Shown here in pieces: positions 43,528 to 51,968 of a stretch of 64,000 bases of DNA (position 1 is its first letter; the number at the start of each line of letters is the position of its first letter). Source of the stretch: Streptomyces alfalfae (GTDB lineage: Bacteria; Actinomycetota; Actinomycetes; Streptomycetales; Streptomycetaceae); the NCBI RefSeq assembly GCF_004127445.1, contig NZ_QEXM01000043.1, positions 124,001 to 188,000 on the forward strand. The letters run 5' to 3'. The notes under the pieces were generated by a model. The model did no database searches, was not told the origin of the DNA, and saw only the letters and a program-made list of their open reading frames with translations. Position numbers and translations under genes: made by a program.

Positions 43528-44646
43528 ATGACGACCGCCCTCGGCACGCTGCCCGACCTGCTGCGCGAACGCGTGCCCGAGCTCGCGGTCGACCTCGACA
43601 CCTGGACGCGCCGCATGATGCGCTGGCACTTCGGACCGGAGACCGCGAGCCCCTTCTGGGCCGCCCGGCGCGCGCGGCTCGGCTTCGACCCCCTCAAGGA
43701 CGTCGACGGCTTCGCCGCCCTGGAACTCTTCGGCCTGTTCGACAAGGCGGAACTGCGCGCCGCGTCCGCCCGTGACCTGCGCCCCCACGGCTACCGCGAC
43801 CGTCCCTTCCGCGTCTTCGAGACCGGCGGCACGACCGGCCCTCCGTGCCGGATCGTCAACGTCACGCGCCTCGCGTACGACGTGGAGATCTACCGCACCG
43901 TGCTGGAGGCGCGCGGTGTGGCCGGCGGCGACGTGCTCGCCATGACGCCGAGCGGGCCGCACGCCTACGGGCACTTCGTGGAAGGCCTCGCGGACAGCTG
44001 GCACGGCGCCGTGCACGCCATCGACTTCGACCCGCGCTGGGTGAAGGCGGCGCTGCGCGCGGACGGCGAGGCGGACGCGTACACCGCGCACCTCGTCGAC
44101 CAGACGCTCGCCCTGCTCGCCGCCGAGCGCCCCTCCCTGCTCTTCACCACCTCGCGGCTGCTCCTGGAACTGGCGATGCGGCTGCCGCGCCCGCTGCACA
44201 CGTACGGCATCAGGGCGGTGTGCACGGGCGGCACCTCGTGCACCGCGGCCGAGGCGGAGTTCCTGCGCGCGGAGCATCTGCCGGGCGTGCAGTGGATCGA
44301 CACCTACGGGAACACCCTGGTCGGGCACGCGCTGCAGGCCGACGCGGTGGCGGGCGCCCCCGACGTGCCCGGCGGCACCGGGCACTCCTACCATCTGCCG
44401 CCGCCCTTCGCGGTCCTGAAGGTCGTCGACCCCGCGGACCCCTGGCGCGAGGTGGCCGTCGGTGAGCGCGGCCGGGTGCGCGCCACCACGCTCCTCGAAG
44501 ACCTCTTCCTGCCCAACCTCCTGGAACGCGACAGCGCCGTCAGGACCGGGCCGCACCCGTGGTTCCCCTGGGACGGCGTGGCCGCGGTACGCCCCTTCCA
44601 AAAGGACGGCGGAGCCAACGGCGGGGCCGTGGAAGGCGTCTACTGA
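43528..44646 (+). CDS. Acyl-adenylating enzyme, PaaK/EhpF/LuxE-like
   Basis: A 372-aa ANL-superfamily enzyme. It has the phosphate-binding loop FETGGTTGPPCRI, the QWIDTYGNTLVGHA region (adenine site) and the GERGRVRATTLLEDLFLPNLLERD hinge (read in parts). Its small size fits PaaK/EhpF/LuxE-type proteins, which adenylate a carboxylic acid. With the preceding LuxC/EhpG-like reductase it would convert a carboxylate to an aldehyde. The fused aminotransferase upstream could then make an amine. ATG 43528 was chosen because it follows the previous stop by 7 nt. Confidence 0.78.
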   Translation: MTTALGTLPDLLRERVPELAVDLDTWTRRMMRWHFGPETASPFWAARRARLGFDPLKDVDGFAALELFGLFDKAELRAASARDLRPHGYRDRPFRVFETGGTTGPPCRIVNVTRLAYDVEIYRTVLEARGVAGGDVLAMTPSGPHAYGHFVEGLADSWHGAVHAIDFDPRWVKAALRADGEADAYTAHLVDQTLALLAAERPSLLFTTSRLLLELAMRLPRPLHTYGIRAVCTGGTSCTAAEAEFLRAEHLPGVQWIDTYGNTLVGHALQADAVAGAPDVPGGTGHSYHLPPPFAVLKVVDPADPWREVAVGERGRVRATTLLEDLFLPNLLERDSAVRTGPHPWFPWDGVAAVRPFQKDGGANGGAVEGVY

Positions 44647-44694
44647 CGTCCGCCCCGGCCGCCGCCGACGTCTCCTGACCAAAGGACACGCACC

Positions 44695-45555
44695 GTGAAC
44701 CTGTCGTCGAACGGCGTACCCATACCCTTCACTCCGGAGCTGTTCGCCCCGCTGCGCCCCAGCGCGGACCTGCTGTCGCCCCGGGACCCGGCCGCGCTGC
44801 GCCGACGGCTGCACGGGGACGGCTACTTGTACCTGCCGGGGCTGCTCGACCGGGCGGACGTCCTGCGTCTGCGGGGCCATTACTTCTCGCTGTTCCCGCC
44901 GGGCCTGCTCGTCGAGGGCGGCGAGCCCGAGGACGGTGTGTTCTCCGGCCGGGTGCCGGAAGGCGTCCCGGAGTACGGGGTGGCCGGCCACCCCGCGTAC
45001 GCCTTCGTCCGCTCGGCCGCCTTCGACGACTTCGTGGGCGATCCGGTGCTGGCCGCGCTGGCCTCCCAACTCCTCGACGCCGAAGCGCGCATGCTGCCCC
45101 GCCGCATACTCCGCCACTTCCACCGGGGCACGCGGCGGGCCTCCCGCGCGCACGTCGACTTCGACTACATGGACCAGGGCTCGCCCCGGGTCGTCACCTT
45201 CTGGATACCGGTGGGCGACTGCCCGCCGCGCACGGGTGCGCTGGTGTACCTGGAGGGTTCGCACCGGCTGCCGCCCGAGGAGTACGAGCCGCTGCGCGAC
45301 ATCACCGACCGCCCGGGGGACCGCCGGCAGATCTGCCATGACCTGGAGCTGACGGCGAAGGCCCTCGGCCGCCGCTGGCTGTGGGCGGACTTCGCGGCGG
45401 GCGACGTGATGGTGCACCTCCCCCGCATCATCCACGCGTCCCTGGACACGACGACGGACGCGATGCGCCTCTCCGTCGACGCCCGCTTCGTACGCGCCGG
45501 TGACACTCCGGACCCCCGCTGGCTGCGGCCGTGGTCGGCGGACGACGGGGCGTGA
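44695..45555 (+). CDS. Phytanoyl-CoA dioxygenase (PhyH)-family non-heme iron enzyme
   Basis: A 286-aa Fe(II)/2-oxoglutarate-type dioxygenase of the PhyH group. The likely metal ligands are H and D in RAHVDFDY and the distal H in LPRIIHASLD; RLSVDARF supplies the arginine for the co-substrate. In natural-product clusters such enzymes hydroxylate, desaturate or halogenate. GTG 44695 has AAAGGA upstream. It is the last gene of the plus-strand set and ends 22 nt from the convergent Gfo/Idh gene. Confidence 0.82.
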   Translation: MNLSSNGVPIPFTPELFAPLRPSADLLSPRDPAALRRRLHGDGYLYLPGLLDRADVLRLRGHYFSLFPPGLLVEGGEPEDGVFSGRVPEGVPEYGVAGHPAYAFVRSAAFDDFVGDPVLAALASQLLDAEARMLPRRILRHFHRGTRRASRAHVDFDYMDQGSPRVVTFWIPVGDCPPRTGALVYLEGSHRLPPEEYEPLRDITDRPGDRRQICHDLELTAKALGRRWLWADFAAGDVMVHLPRIIHASLDTTTDAMRLSVDARFVRAGDTPDPRWLRPWSADDGA

Positions 45556-45577
45556 CGCCCGGAGCCGACGCGGCCGG

Positions 45578-46591
45578 TCACGGTCGGGTGCACCGGAGCG
45601 GCGTCGGCCTTCCCCCGGCCGCGCTGGACCGACCGGCCGCCACGATCACGTCGTCGACGAGGCGGCCCTCGGCGAGCGGGCAGACCGGCGCACGCCCTTC
45701 ACCGACGGCTTCGGCGAAGTCGGCGAACAGGGGTTGGTGGGGGTTGGCGAAAGGGGGCAGGAGAAGCACCCCCGAGTCCGCTCCCGGCGCCCCCTCCTCA
45801 CCACGGCCAAGCCCCGCCAACCGCCCCTCGTCCAGCGGATCGAGCGTCACGGTGCGTCCCGCGCCGTGGAGTTCGAGCCGGTCCACCGGAGCGCCCTCGC
45901 CCCACGCCATCACGCAGCGTGCCGTCAGTCCGTGCGGCCAGCGCAGCGTGAGGTCGGCCCGGCGTTCCGCGCCTGCCGGGAAGCGGTCCGTGAGGCGGGC
46001 GCTCACCTCCAGCGGGCGGCCGAAGAGGTGCAGCAGGAGGTCGACGCGGTGGCTGCCGGCGTCCGCCAGGACGCCGCCGCCGGAGACCGCCGGGTCCGTG
46101 CGCCAGCGCATCGGGTCGTCGGGGCCCGGCGCGAACGCGCAGCGGAACCGCACCTCCACCCGCTCCGGCGTCCAGCCCCGCAGCTCCGCGCGCAGGCGTC
46201 GCACGGCGGGCGCGAGCCTGCGGTAGTAGGCGACCCCGGCGCACCGCCACGCCGGGCCGCCCCCGCGGCCGAGGCCTCCCCCGCCGAGGCCCGGGCTGCC
46301 GAGGCCCCCGGCGAGCGGCTTCTCGACCAGTACCGGAAGGCCCGCGTCCAGGGCGGCGGCGGCGAGCGGCACATGGGCGGCGACGGGCGTGGCCACGTAC
46401 ACGGCGTCGACGCCCCGCAGGAGCACCCCGGGGTCGGCGCCCGACCGCGGCACCCCGTACCGCTCGGCGACGCGCGCCGCCCGGTGCGCGTCGCGGCCCC
46501 AGAGGACGGCGGGCTCCTCGCCGAGGGCGCGCAGGGCGGGCAGGGCCCGGCGCGTCACGATGTCGCCGTGGCCCGCGATGCCCCACCTCAC
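45578..46591 (-). CDS. Gfo/Idh/MocA-family oxidoreductase
   Basis: A 337-aa NAD(P)-dependent oxidoreductase with the N-terminal Rossmann segment WGIAGHGDIVTRRALPAL and the family lysine in VLVEKPLAGG. ADAGSHRVDLLLHLFG carries the substrate-site histidine. Members oxidise or reduce hydroxyl/keto groups of sugars and cyclitols. A glycine-rich low-complexity stretch lies at residues about 95-112. GTG 46591 lies 13 nt after the alcohol dehydrogenase gene, so the two form an operon. Position opposite the aminotransferase set suggests supply of a keto-sugar or keto-cyclitol substrate; this is inference. Confidence 0.87.
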   Translation of the reverse strand: MRWGIAGHGDIVTRRALPALRALGEEPAVLWGRDAHRAARVAERYGVPRSGADPGVLLRGVDAVYVATPVAAHVPLAAAALDAGLPVLVEKPLAGGLGSPGLGGGGLGRGGGPAWRCAGVAYYRRLAPAVRRLRAELRGWTPERVEVRFRCAFAPGPDDPMRWRTDPAVSGGGVLADAGSHRVDLLLHLFGRPLEVSARLTDRFPAGAERRADLTLRWPHGLTARCVMAWGEGAPVDRLELHGAGRTVTLDPLDEGRLAGLGRGEEGAPGADSGVLLLPPFANPHQPLFADFAEAVGEGRAPVCPLAEGRLVDDVIVAAGRSSAAGGRPTPLRCTRP

Positions 46592-46604
46592 GCCGGAACC
46601 CCGC

Positions 46605-47606
46605 TCAGGGGACGATCGCCACCTTCAGCGTCTCGCGCGGCGGGCCGTCGTAGGGGGCGCTCTCCGCGTCCGGGTAGAGCGCGCTGCTCGCGGAGAGCTG
46701 CTCCATGGCCTTCGGCAGTTCTTCCAGGGGGTAGGTGTGCGTGAGCAGGTCGGGGAGGCGCAGCGCGTCGGGGCGGCGGTGCGCGAGGCGTTCGGCGACG
46801 GCGAGGGCCTCGGCGCGCGCGGTGTCCAGCGGCTCGGCGGAGCTGTGCACGCGCAGCCCCTTGCGCTCCCACGTGACGAGGTCGACGGAGACGCGGGTGT
46901 CGATGTGGTGGGTGCCCAGCATCACCACGAGGCCGTTCTGGCGGACGAGGCCCACACAGGCGTTGAGGGTCGTGGGGGTGCCGACTGCGTCGATCGCGAC
47001 GTCGAAGTCGGCTCCGACGGACGCGAGTTGCCCGCTGCCGCCGTCCACGCGCCGTACGGCGTCCGCGCCCGCCGCGGCCGAGCGTTCGAGCCGCCAGTCG
47101 TCGAGGTCGACGGCGACGACCTCGGCGGCCCCGCGGGCCACGGCGACGCGCAGCGCGAGCTGCCCCACGGGCCCCTGTCCGACGATGACGACCCGGTCGC
47201 CGAGCCGGACGCCGCGCGTGGCGTGCACGGCGAGAGGCAGGAGCTGGAGGATCGCGCCCTGCTCGAAGGGGACGGAGTCGGGCAGCACGCCCACGGCGAT
47301 CTCACGGGCCAGCGCGAAGTCGGCGTAGCCGGTGGTGAGCGGCGTGCGCACGAAGACGCGCTGCCCCGGGACGACACGGCTGACGCCGGCTCCCGTGGCC
47401 TCGACGACCCCGGCGACCTCGTGCCCGAAACAGCCCTGGGAGCAGTGCTCGCGCAGCCCGTGGTAGTGGAAGTAGGCGAGGTCGCTGCGGTTGCAGACCG
47501 TGCAGGCGCGCACCCGGACGAGGACCTCCAGCGGTCCGGGCCCGGGCACCGCCACCTCGGTGCGCAGTCTGATGTCGCGCCTGCCGACGAGCTCGTACCT
47601 GCGCAT
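46605..47606 (-). CDS. Zinc-dependent alcohol dehydrogenase (MDR family)
   Basis: A 333-aa medium-chain dehydrogenase. The catalytic zinc ligands lie in CTVCNRSD and the GHE motif (GCFGHEVAGVVE). The nucleotide-binding loop is VIVGQGPVGQLALRVA. The four-cysteine structural-zinc loop is absent, as in sorbitol/threonine-type variants. ATG 47606 has GAGGAG upstream. It leads the minus-strand pair with the Gfo/Idh enzyme; this pairing recurs in aminocyclitol and sugar-modifying clusters. Confidence 0.88.
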   Translation of the reverse strand: MRRYELVGRRDIRLRTEVAVPGPGPLEVLVRVRACTVCNRSDLAYFHYHGLREHCSQGCFGHEVAGVVEATGAGVSRVVPGQRVFVRTPLTTGYADFALAREIAVGVLPDSVPFEQGAILQLLPLAVHATRGVRLGDRVVIVGQGPVGQLALRVAVARGAAEVVAVDLDDWRLERSAAAGADAVRRVDGGSGQLASVGADFDVAIDAVGTPTTLNACVGLVRQNGLVVMLGTHHIDTRVSVDLVTWERKGLRVHSSAEPLDTARAEALAVAERLAHRRPDALRLPDLLTHTYPLEELPKAMEQLSASSALYPDAESAPYDGPPRETLKVAIVP

Positions 47607-47705
47607 GGCTTACTCCTCATCGGTCGCGGACCGCCGAAGTCACCAGGATCGCGCACGTGTCCGGCCGCCATACGCGATTCGCCCGCCTCGGCCGGTTCGG
47701 ACTCC

Positions 47706-47735
47706 TTGACAGCCCCGATCGATGCGAGCCAATAT
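47706..47735 (+). promoter_or_regulatory. Probable promoter of the hexosaminidase gene
   Basis: TTGACA (47706-47711), 18 nt, then CAATAT (47730-47735). The predicted start near 47742 lies just before the DasR-like palindrome. Confidence 0.6.
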
Positions 47736-47748
47736 CCACTATCTCCAG

Positions 47749-47764
47749 ATTGGCCTGGACCAAT
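47749..47764 (+). promoter_or_regulatory. DasR-responsive element (dre)-like operator
   Basis: ATTGGCCTGGACCAAT is a 16-bp near-palindrome that closely follows the known dre consensus (ACTGGTCTAGACCAGT type). It lies just downstream of the predicted transcription start of a NagZ-type beta-N-acetylglucosaminidase gene, a typical DasR target. Confidence 0.75.
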
Positions 47765-47845
47765 CAGCAGGAGACCCGCCCCCCACACCCGCACCACGAG
47801 CCGCCGTCCGCATCCGTCACGTACCGCAACTTCGGAGGTCGCGCC

Positions 47846-49357
47846 ATGGCATCCAGCAGTGACCCGACTCTGGAGCACCTCGCCAACTCCGTGCTGCAGC
47901 CCGGCTTCGAGGGCACCACGGCCCCCGACTGGGTGCGCCGCAAGATCTCCGAGGGCCTGGGCTCCGTCGTGCTGTTCGCGCGGAACATCGAGAGCGTCGA
48001 GCAGGTCGCGCGGCTCACCGCGGCCCTGCGCGCGGAGAACCCCGATCTGATCGTCGCCATCGACGAGGAGGCGGGTGACGTGACCCGCATGGAGGCCTGG
48101 ACCGGCTCGTCACGTCCGGGGAACCTCGCCCTCGGCGCGGTCGACGACATCGACCTGACCGAGCGCGTCGCACACGACATCGGCCGCGATCTGCACGCGG
48201 CGGGTGTCTCGCTCAACTTCGCGCCGAGCGCCGACGTCAACTCCAACCCGCTCAACCCGGTGATCGGCGTCCGCTCGTTCGGCTCCCGCACCGACATCGT
48301 CTCCCGCCACACGGCCGCCTGGGTGCGCGGCCTCCAGGGGGCGGGCGTCGCGGCCTGCGCCAAGCACTTCCCCGGCCACGGCGACACGGTCGTGGACTCG
48401 CACTACGGCCTGCCGCAGGTGCAGGGCTCGGCGGAGGAGATCGCGCTCACCGCGCTGCCGCCGTTCATCGCGGCGATGGAGGCGGGCGTCCGCGCGGTGA
48501 TGACCGCCCATCTCCTCGCCCCCGCCTACGACCCGGACCTGCCCGCGACCCTCAGCCACCGCATCCTGGTGGACCTGCTGCGCGGCGAACTCCGCTTCGA
48601 CGGGCTCCTCGTCACCGACGGCATCGAGATGGGCGCCGTCACCGACCGCTACGGCATCGACGGCGCCACCGTACGGGCGCTCGCGGGCGGCGTCGACGCG
48701 GTGTGCGTGGGCGGCGAGAGCGCCGACGAGGCCACGGCCGACCTGCTCTCCACCGCCCTGGTGAAGGCGGTCCACGAGGGCACGCTCCCCGAGGAACGCC
48801 TCGCCGAGGCGAGCGGGCGCGTACGGGAGTTCGCGGCCTGGTCCGGCGAGCGGTCGCGGGCCGTGGCGCGGGCCGCGGAGGACTCCGGGATCGGCCTGGT
48901 CGCGGCGCGCCGCGCGATCCGCGTACGGGACCGCGCGGCGGCGGCGCTGCCCCTGACCGGCGCACCGCACGTGGTGGAGCTCTCCCCCACCATGAACCTC
49001 GCGGTGGACGGCCGCACCCCCTGGGGCGTCGCCGAACCCCTGCGCGACCTGCGCCCCGGCACCACGTCCGTCCGTCTGACGGAGCCGGAGGTGGCCCACG
49101 CCGGTGATCTCCTGGACCGCGAGGTCCTGACCCCGGCGGCGGGCCGCGCCCTGGTGGTCGTGGTCCGCGACGCGGCCCGCCACCGCTGGATGACGGACAC
49201 GCTGACCCGGCTCCTGCGCAGCCGCCCCGACGCCCTGGTCGTCGAGATGGGGGTACCGGCGGGCGACTCGCTGGGAGCCGCCCACCTGATCACACACGGG
49301 GCGACCCGCGTCTCGGGCATCGCGGCGGCCGAGCTCCTCGTGGGCGCGACCGCCTGA
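47846..49357 (+). CDS. nagZ: GH3 beta-N-acetylhexosaminidase (NagZ type)
   Basis: A 503-aa glycoside hydrolase family 3 enzyme. KHFPGHGDTVVDSH is the signature that separates NagZ-type N-acetylglucosaminidases from other GH3 members, and VTDGIEMGAV carries the catalytic aspartate. The C-terminal 150 residues form the small GH3 accessory domain. No signal peptide is seen, so it acts in the cytoplasm on imported chitin or peptidoglycan fragments. ATG 47846 has GGAGG 7 nt upstream. A DasR-like operator in the leader links it to GlcNAc-controlled metabolism. Confidence 0.9.
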   Translation: MASSSDPTLEHLANSVLQPGFEGTTAPDWVRRKISEGLGSVVLFARNIESVEQVARLTAALRAENPDLIVAIDEEAGDVTRMEAWTGSSRPGNLALGAVDDIDLTERVAHDIGRDLHAAGVSLNFAPSADVNSNPLNPVIGVRSFGSRTDIVSRHTAAWVRGLQGAGVAACAKHFPGHGDTVVDSHYGLPQVQGSAEEIALTALPPFIAAMEAGVRAVMTAHLLAPAYDPDLPATLSHRILVDLLRGELRFDGLLVTDGIEMGAVTDRYGIDGATVRALAGGVDAVCVGGESADEATADLLSTALVKAVHEGTLPEERLAEASGRVREFAAWSGERSRAVARAAEDSGIGLVAARRAIRVRDRAAAALPLTGAPHVVELSPTMNLAVDGRTPWGVAEPLRDLRPGTTSVRLTEPEVAHAGDLLDREVLTPAAGRALVVVVRDAARHRWMTDTLTRLLRSRPDALVVEMGVPAGDSLGAAHLITHGATRVSGIAAAELLVGATA

Positions 49358-49371
49358 CAGGGGCTGCCGGG

Positions 49372-51702
49372 TCAGCTCCGCAACGGACCCTCGCAGGCGA
49401 AGTCCGCGCTGCCGGCCCGGCCGTCGCTCCAGACGTCCACCTCGCCGAACGAGCAGTTCATGTCGGTGAGGTTGTTGTGCCGCCCACCCGCGGCGGCCCG
49501 GTCGAGCAGGTAGTGGTCGACCGTCTCGGACATGTCCTCGAAGACGGCGTCCGGGTCGTCGGAGGCGCTGAGGTTCGCGGTGACGCGGCCGCCGCAGAGG
49601 TAACGCGGCCGGTCCGGCGCCCCGTTGGAGCGGCACTCGGGCGTGACACCCGTCGCCGACCTGAACGAGGTGCGGACCTGGGCGGCGGTGCTGTCCCGCA
49701 GCTCGCCGACCGGGACGTACGTCGTGTCCGGCACGAAGAGGTCGTCGACGTGCGCGATCTGCTCGTCGAGGAAGGCGTCGTACGCGCGCTGCACCGCGCC
49801 GTCCCCGCCGAGCCGGTCGCGCCAGGCGTCGAAGGCCGCCGGGTCGTCGGCGCGCAGGTGCCGGTACATCTCCTTCAGCAGGCTCGGCCGCTCCGCCCAC
49901 AGGAACTCGAAGAACGTCCCCGCGTAGTCGTAGAAGCGGAAGCCGTCGCCGTCGTACGTGGCGTGCAGGATCTGCCGGACGGTCATCCGGGGACCGCCGT
50001 TCGCCGTGTCGTCGATGATGCCCCGCACCAGCGCCTTGCGGACCTTCACGCCGTCGTCGCGCGTCGCTCCGGCGAAGAACTCGGCCGTCCCCTCGTCCAT
50101 GGCGGTGGTCCGGTCGTTCTCGTACCAGGGGCCCTCGCCGAAGAAGCCGGGGACCGCCCAGCGGCCGTTGAGGTAGTGGGTGTACTCGTGGCGGAAGAGT
50201 TCCTCCAGCGTGAGCGTGGAGTCCTGGGGCACGCGCCGCTGGTAGGTGTAGAAGGTCGCGCCCCGCTCGATGTACACGCCTCCGTTGTCGGTGCCCATGC
50301 CGGTGAGCAGGGGGTGGTAGTTCTCGTAGTCGGCGCGGGAGGCGTAGAGCACGGTCGTCAGGCCGGTGTTGGGGTCGCCCGCCAGTGGCTCATCGGCGCC
50401 GAGGACGCGGTGGAACTGCGCCTTGACCTGCTTGCTCGCGTAGTAGAGCTGGTCGACGGCGCCCCGGCCCAGCGCCGTGCGGACCTTCATGCCGCCCTTG
50501 TCGTAGGTGTACGTGTGCGGGAAGATGCGGCGCTCGATGTCCGCCCGGCAGACGCCGTACGGCGCGCAGGCGTCGTACTCGTTCAGCCAGGTCGCGACCT
50601 TCACCCAGGGCCCGCTGCCCTCGCCGAAGTCGCGTGCGGTCACGGCGACGAGGCCGCCGAGACCGCTGACGGTCTCGCTCCTGACCCCGTCGATCTGCCC
50701 GAACCTGCCGTACTCACTGAGCGCGTCCCGCACCACCGAGGCGTTGCCCGTGCCCTTGAGATGGGTGTGCCCGGCGAACGCCTTGAAGGCCGCGCGGTAA
50801 GCCGGGTCCGCCTTGGCCGCCGCGTGGAAGGCGGTGTCCCGGTTGCCGGGGTAGACGCCGAGGTAGTTCAGGGAGAGCGCGGCGAGCGCGGACCCGCCCC
50901 AGGCGGCGTCCTTCGCGGTGCCGGGGTGGTCGGCGTCCATGGTCGCCAGGACCTTCTTGACGAGCGGCAGTTGGTGCTGCCGCAGCCCCGGAGCGCTCGC
51001 CGCGTACAGCGCCTCGCGCAGGCAGTCGGCGTTGGCGCCGGTCGCGTCGAACGTGCGGGGCGCCGCGCCGAAGGCGGCGACGGCGCGGCGCATGGCGTCG
51101 ACGGTGGGGCCGTCGGTGACGTCGATCTCGTCGTGCGAGAAGTCCTGGTAGGCGACGGCGTGCAGGTAGGTGAGCAGTTCCAGGAGGTTGGTGCCGTTCC
51201 TGCCGTCGTGCGTGGCGGCGAGCCGGCTGACGCGTCCGGACACCGCCTGGACGTGGGCGTCCGACATCACGGGGGCGAGCCGCCGGTCCCAGGTCCATAT
51301 GAGGGTCCGCAGACAGCCTTCCGCGGTGACGGCGGGATCGGCGAGGAAGTCGGCGAACGCCTCGGGCCCGAGCGAGGTGACGCCGTCGAGAGTGCAGGGC
51401 GCGGTCGCGGGCCCGTCCTGGCCCTTGGCCCGCTGCTCGGCCTTCGGCTTCGGCGTACGGGGCCCGGGGACCTGCCCCTTCTTGAGGCGACCGGGCGCGG
51501 CCAGCGCGCGGGCGGCCGGATCGGGGGCGGACGCCCTGCGCTCGACGACGTCACGGGAGTCGGGCTCGGCAGCCGTCGCACGGGCGGGGGCGGCGCTGTC
51601 GGCCGCGTGGGCGGAGAGGGGCGCGGCCGTGACGCAGAGGCTCGCGGCGAGAACGCCGGCGAGGACGGATCTGCGCAGGGTTCTTGGGCGTAACCGGAAC
51701 AT
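49372..51702 (-). CDS. Secreted M9-family collagenase
   Basis: A 776-aa secreted zinc protease. The N-terminus is a Sec signal (RRSVLAGVLAASLCVTAAPLS, cut near AHAA). A charged Pro-rich spacer is followed by the M9 activator region. The catalytic zinc motif is HEYTH in LFRHEYTHYLNGRW, with the glutamate ligand in MDEGTAEFFAG. The C-terminal 80 residues form a small Cys-containing domain. ATG 51702 has AGGAG upstream. It degrades collagen or gelatin outside the cell. The hydroxyproline catabolic operon 2.6 kb away provides an obvious use for the product. Confidence 0.9.
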   Translation of the reverse strand: MFRLRPRTLRRSVLAGVLAASLCVTAAPLSAHAADSAAPARATAAEPDSRDVVERRASAPDPAARALAAPGRLKKGQVPGPRTPKPKAEQRAKGQDGPATAPCTLDGVTSLGPEAFADFLADPAVTAEGCLRTLIWTWDRRLAPVMSDAHVQAVSGRVSRLAATHDGRNGTNLLELLTYLHAVAYQDFSHDEIDVTDGPTVDAMRRAVAAFGAAPRTFDATGANADCLREALYAASAPGLRQHQLPLVKKVLATMDADHPGTAKDAAWGGSALAALSLNYLGVYPGNRDTAFHAAAKADPAYRAAFKAFAGHTHLKGTGNASVVRDALSEYGRFGQIDGVRSETVSGLGGLVAVTARDFGEGSGPWVKVATWLNEYDACAPYGVCRADIERRIFPHTYTYDKGGMKVRTALGRGAVDQLYYASKQVKAQFHRVLGADEPLAGDPNTGLTTVLYASRADYENYHPLLTGMGTDNGGVYIERGATFYTYQRRVPQDSTLTLEELFRHEYTHYLNGRWAVPGFFGEGPWYENDRTTAMDEGTAEFFAGATRDDGVKVRKALVRGIIDDTANGGPRMTVRQILHATYDGDGFRFYDYAGTFFEFLWAERPSLLKEMYRHLRADDPAAFDAWRDRLGGDGAVQRAYDAFLDEQIAHVDDLFVPDTTYVPVGELRDSTAAQVRTSFRSATGVTPECRSNGAPDRPRYLCGGRVTANLSASDDPDAVFEDMSETVDHYLLDRAAAGGRHNNLTDMNCSFGEVDVWSDGRAGSADFACEGPLRS

Positions 51703-51930
51703 CGGGGCTCCTGTGTGGGAGGTGTGGGGTGTGACGGCCCGAGGGCGCACAACTGCCGCGCCGGGCAGCACGTTTGGCGGCTCCGGGACGGCGGCCTCGC
51801 GAGGACCCGTCCGGGCCATGTGATGCGTAACGTAGTAATGTGAAATTGCACTGACAACCCCTCAGACACCGAATTCGCTGGGGCGCGAGGTCCTTGCGGT
51901 GCTTCGGGGGCGGGGACCGAAAGGGTCCGC

Positions 51931-51968
51931 GCTTCAGGCGCGACGCGGGGCTTCAGGCGCGACGCGGG
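51931..51968. repeat. 19-bp tandem duplication over the transporter stop codon
   Basis: The unit GCTTCAGGCGCGACGCGGG occurs at 51931-51949 and again at 51950-51968. The second copy contains the stop of the minus-strand MFS gene (51953-51955); the first is its downstream duplicate. Confidence 0.85.
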
